DNA from: Candidatus Bathyarchaeota archaeon
Lineage (GTDB): Archaea; Thermoproteota; Bathyarchaeia; TCS64
Assembly: GCA_014729945.1 (NCBI GenBank)
Contig: WJJC01000124.1
Coordinates: 1-5,368, forward strand
Length of the DNA: 5,368 nucleotides
Direction of reading: 5' to 3'
The position numbers were made by a program, and so were the translations under genes. The notes beneath the pieces were generated by a model. The model saw nothing but the letters and a program-made list of their open reading frames with translations. It ran no database searches and was not told the origin of the DNA. This document shows, in pieces, positions 4,635 to 5,368 of this stretch; position 1 is the first letter of the stretch, and each line of letters begins with the position of its first letter.

Positions 4635-5368
4635 TTATTTTGTATTTGCTAGATCTTTGTGTTCTGTTTTAGCTTTTTCAAGTTTATCTGCGTTGGTTAA
4701 TAAGTCGATAGCTGTGAATGCTAACCCTTTAGAACCCATTATCATAACATCATATGCACGCGAAGTTCCTGTTGCCTTTGCGCCTTCTGGACTATGAAGG
4801 ACCACGTCTCCAATATTTATATACGCACTTAGAGCCGGTATAATCTGACTGACGTTACCAAAATCAGTTGATGCACCGCTAGTCTTAGTCTCCTTTTCCT
4901 CGGGATAATCAATACCTAATAGCAGCATATTCTCCCTGAATAGATCGCTTAATATTTTATTTGGAATCTTATTGGCATATGTATTGGCCACCCTAGTTAC
5001 ATTGCTTTTGGCTCCTGTCTGTAGTTCTGCGCCCTTTACTATGTTCTTGACTTTTACGTATGTTTCCTGTAACATCTTCATAGTGGGGGCACGTACATAG
5101 AGATGTGCTGAAGCGTAAGCGGGTATTGTATTGGGGGCATCTCCGCCATGTTTAATGATCCCGTGTATTTTAACCTCGGATGATAGGTGTTGGCGTAATG
5201 CGTTAATACCTTGAAAAGTAAGTAGTATACCTTCAAGTGCGTTGATCCCCTTCTCCGGAGCTGCTCCAGCGTGGCTACTACGTCCATGGAACTCAACTAG
5301 AAAGCTTTCCCGGGCGTTAGTTGTGCTATAACTACCCCAAGTGGGTCCAGGGTGAATCATTAAGGCGG
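4635..5368 (-). CDS. M20 family dipeptidase/amidohydrolase, PM20D2 (ACY1L2)-like, 5' part outside the window
   Basis: This is the C-terminal part (about 243 aa visible) of an M20 metallopeptidase. Residues are counted from a Met at 5360 that is internal: the frame stays open to the window end, and the HPGPTWGS stretch belongs mid-protein in this family. Visible are the start of the lid/dimerisation domain (VEFHGRSSHAGAAPEKGINAL, H30), the HGIIKHGGDAPNTIPAYA segment with the substrate-contacting N77 region, the ASTDFGNVS motif (163-171) and H189 in VLHSPE, the usual C-terminal zinc ligand. The N-terminal zinc ligands (HxD, Asp, Glu-Glu) lie outside and cannot be checked. The pattern is closest to the PM20D2/ACY1L2 and aminobenzoyl-glutamate-hydrolase-like subgroup, which cleaves dipeptides or N-acyl amino acids; the exact substrate is not predictable. 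It is probably cytoplasmic. A 135-base spacer separates it from the kinase gene, which appears to have its own promoter. Confidence 0.9.
   Translation of the reverse strand, partial: ALMIHPGPTWGSYSTTNARESFLVEFHGRSSHAGAAPEKGINALEGILLTFQGINALRQHLSSEVKIHGIIKHGGDAPNTIPAYASAHLYVRAPTMKMLQETYVKVKNIVKGAELQTGAKSNVTRVANTYANKIPNKILSDLFRENMLLLGIDYPEEKETKTSGASTDFGNVSQIIPALSAYINIGDVVLHSPEGAKATGTSRAYDVMIMGSKGLAFTAIDLLTNADKLEKAKTEHKDLANTK

Noticed and set aside
5078..5296. Minus-strand 72-codon frame within the M20 gene
   Set aside because: Out of frame with a well-conserved M20 coding region and without any domain similarity.
5358..5360. ATG at 5360 as the start of the M20 gene
   Set aside because: The frame stays open to the window end and the following residues match the middle of M20 proteins; the N-terminal zinc-binding half is missing, so the gene is cut by the window edge.

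Overview
This window reads as archaeal DNA. The basis is small winged-helix regulators of types common in archaea, single-domain CheY-like response regulators with no output domain, a histidine kinase with the SHDINNINQ phospho-acceptor signature familiar from archaeal kinases, TATA-type promoters 25-30 bases ahead of start codons (leaderless style), oligo-T terminators and several TTG/GTG starts. The best guess is a heterotrophic, moderately AT-rich member of Thermoproteota (Nitrososphaeria/Bathyarchaeia side). That placement is inferred from family resemblance, not proven. No RNA gene, CRISPR array or mobile element was seen.

Layout from left to right: (1) a peptidase M19 (membrane-dipeptidase-like) gene on the minus strand, 25-1122, with its own promoter. 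(2) A small winged-helix gene on the minus strand, 1265-1582, followed by oligo-T terminators and divergent from (3) a PadR-type regulator, 1681-2010. (4) A stand-alone response regulator on the minus strand, 2007-2405, convergent with PadR and sharing the four bases of the stop codons. (5) A second small winged-helix gene on the plus strand, 2549-2824, divergent from (4). (6) A stand-alone response regulator on the minus strand, 2830-3180, convergent with (5) and translationally coupled to (7) a PAS-histidine kinase, 3177-4499. (8) The 3' part of an M20 family dipeptidase/amidohydrolase (PM20D2/ACY1L2-like) on the minus strand, 4635-5368, whose 5' end lies outside the window.

The middle 3.2 kb is therefore a dense regulatory block flanked by two unrelated metallo-dipeptidase families. 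The kinase most likely phosphorylates the response regulator encoded directly after it; the other receiver may be a second target. The three small DNA-binding proteins contain no receiver domain, so any link to the phosphorelay would have to be indirect.

The most notable non-coding signal is a 12-base element, TTTCGTAACAAA. It stands in the same orientation, exactly 25 bases before the predicted TATA box and 55-57 bases before the ATG, of the two paralogous winged-helix genes. In both cases it lies in a divergent promoter shared with another regulator. The second region also holds an 8-base-arm inverted repeat abutting the TATA box of the divergent response regulator. No intergenic stretch exceeds 300 bases.
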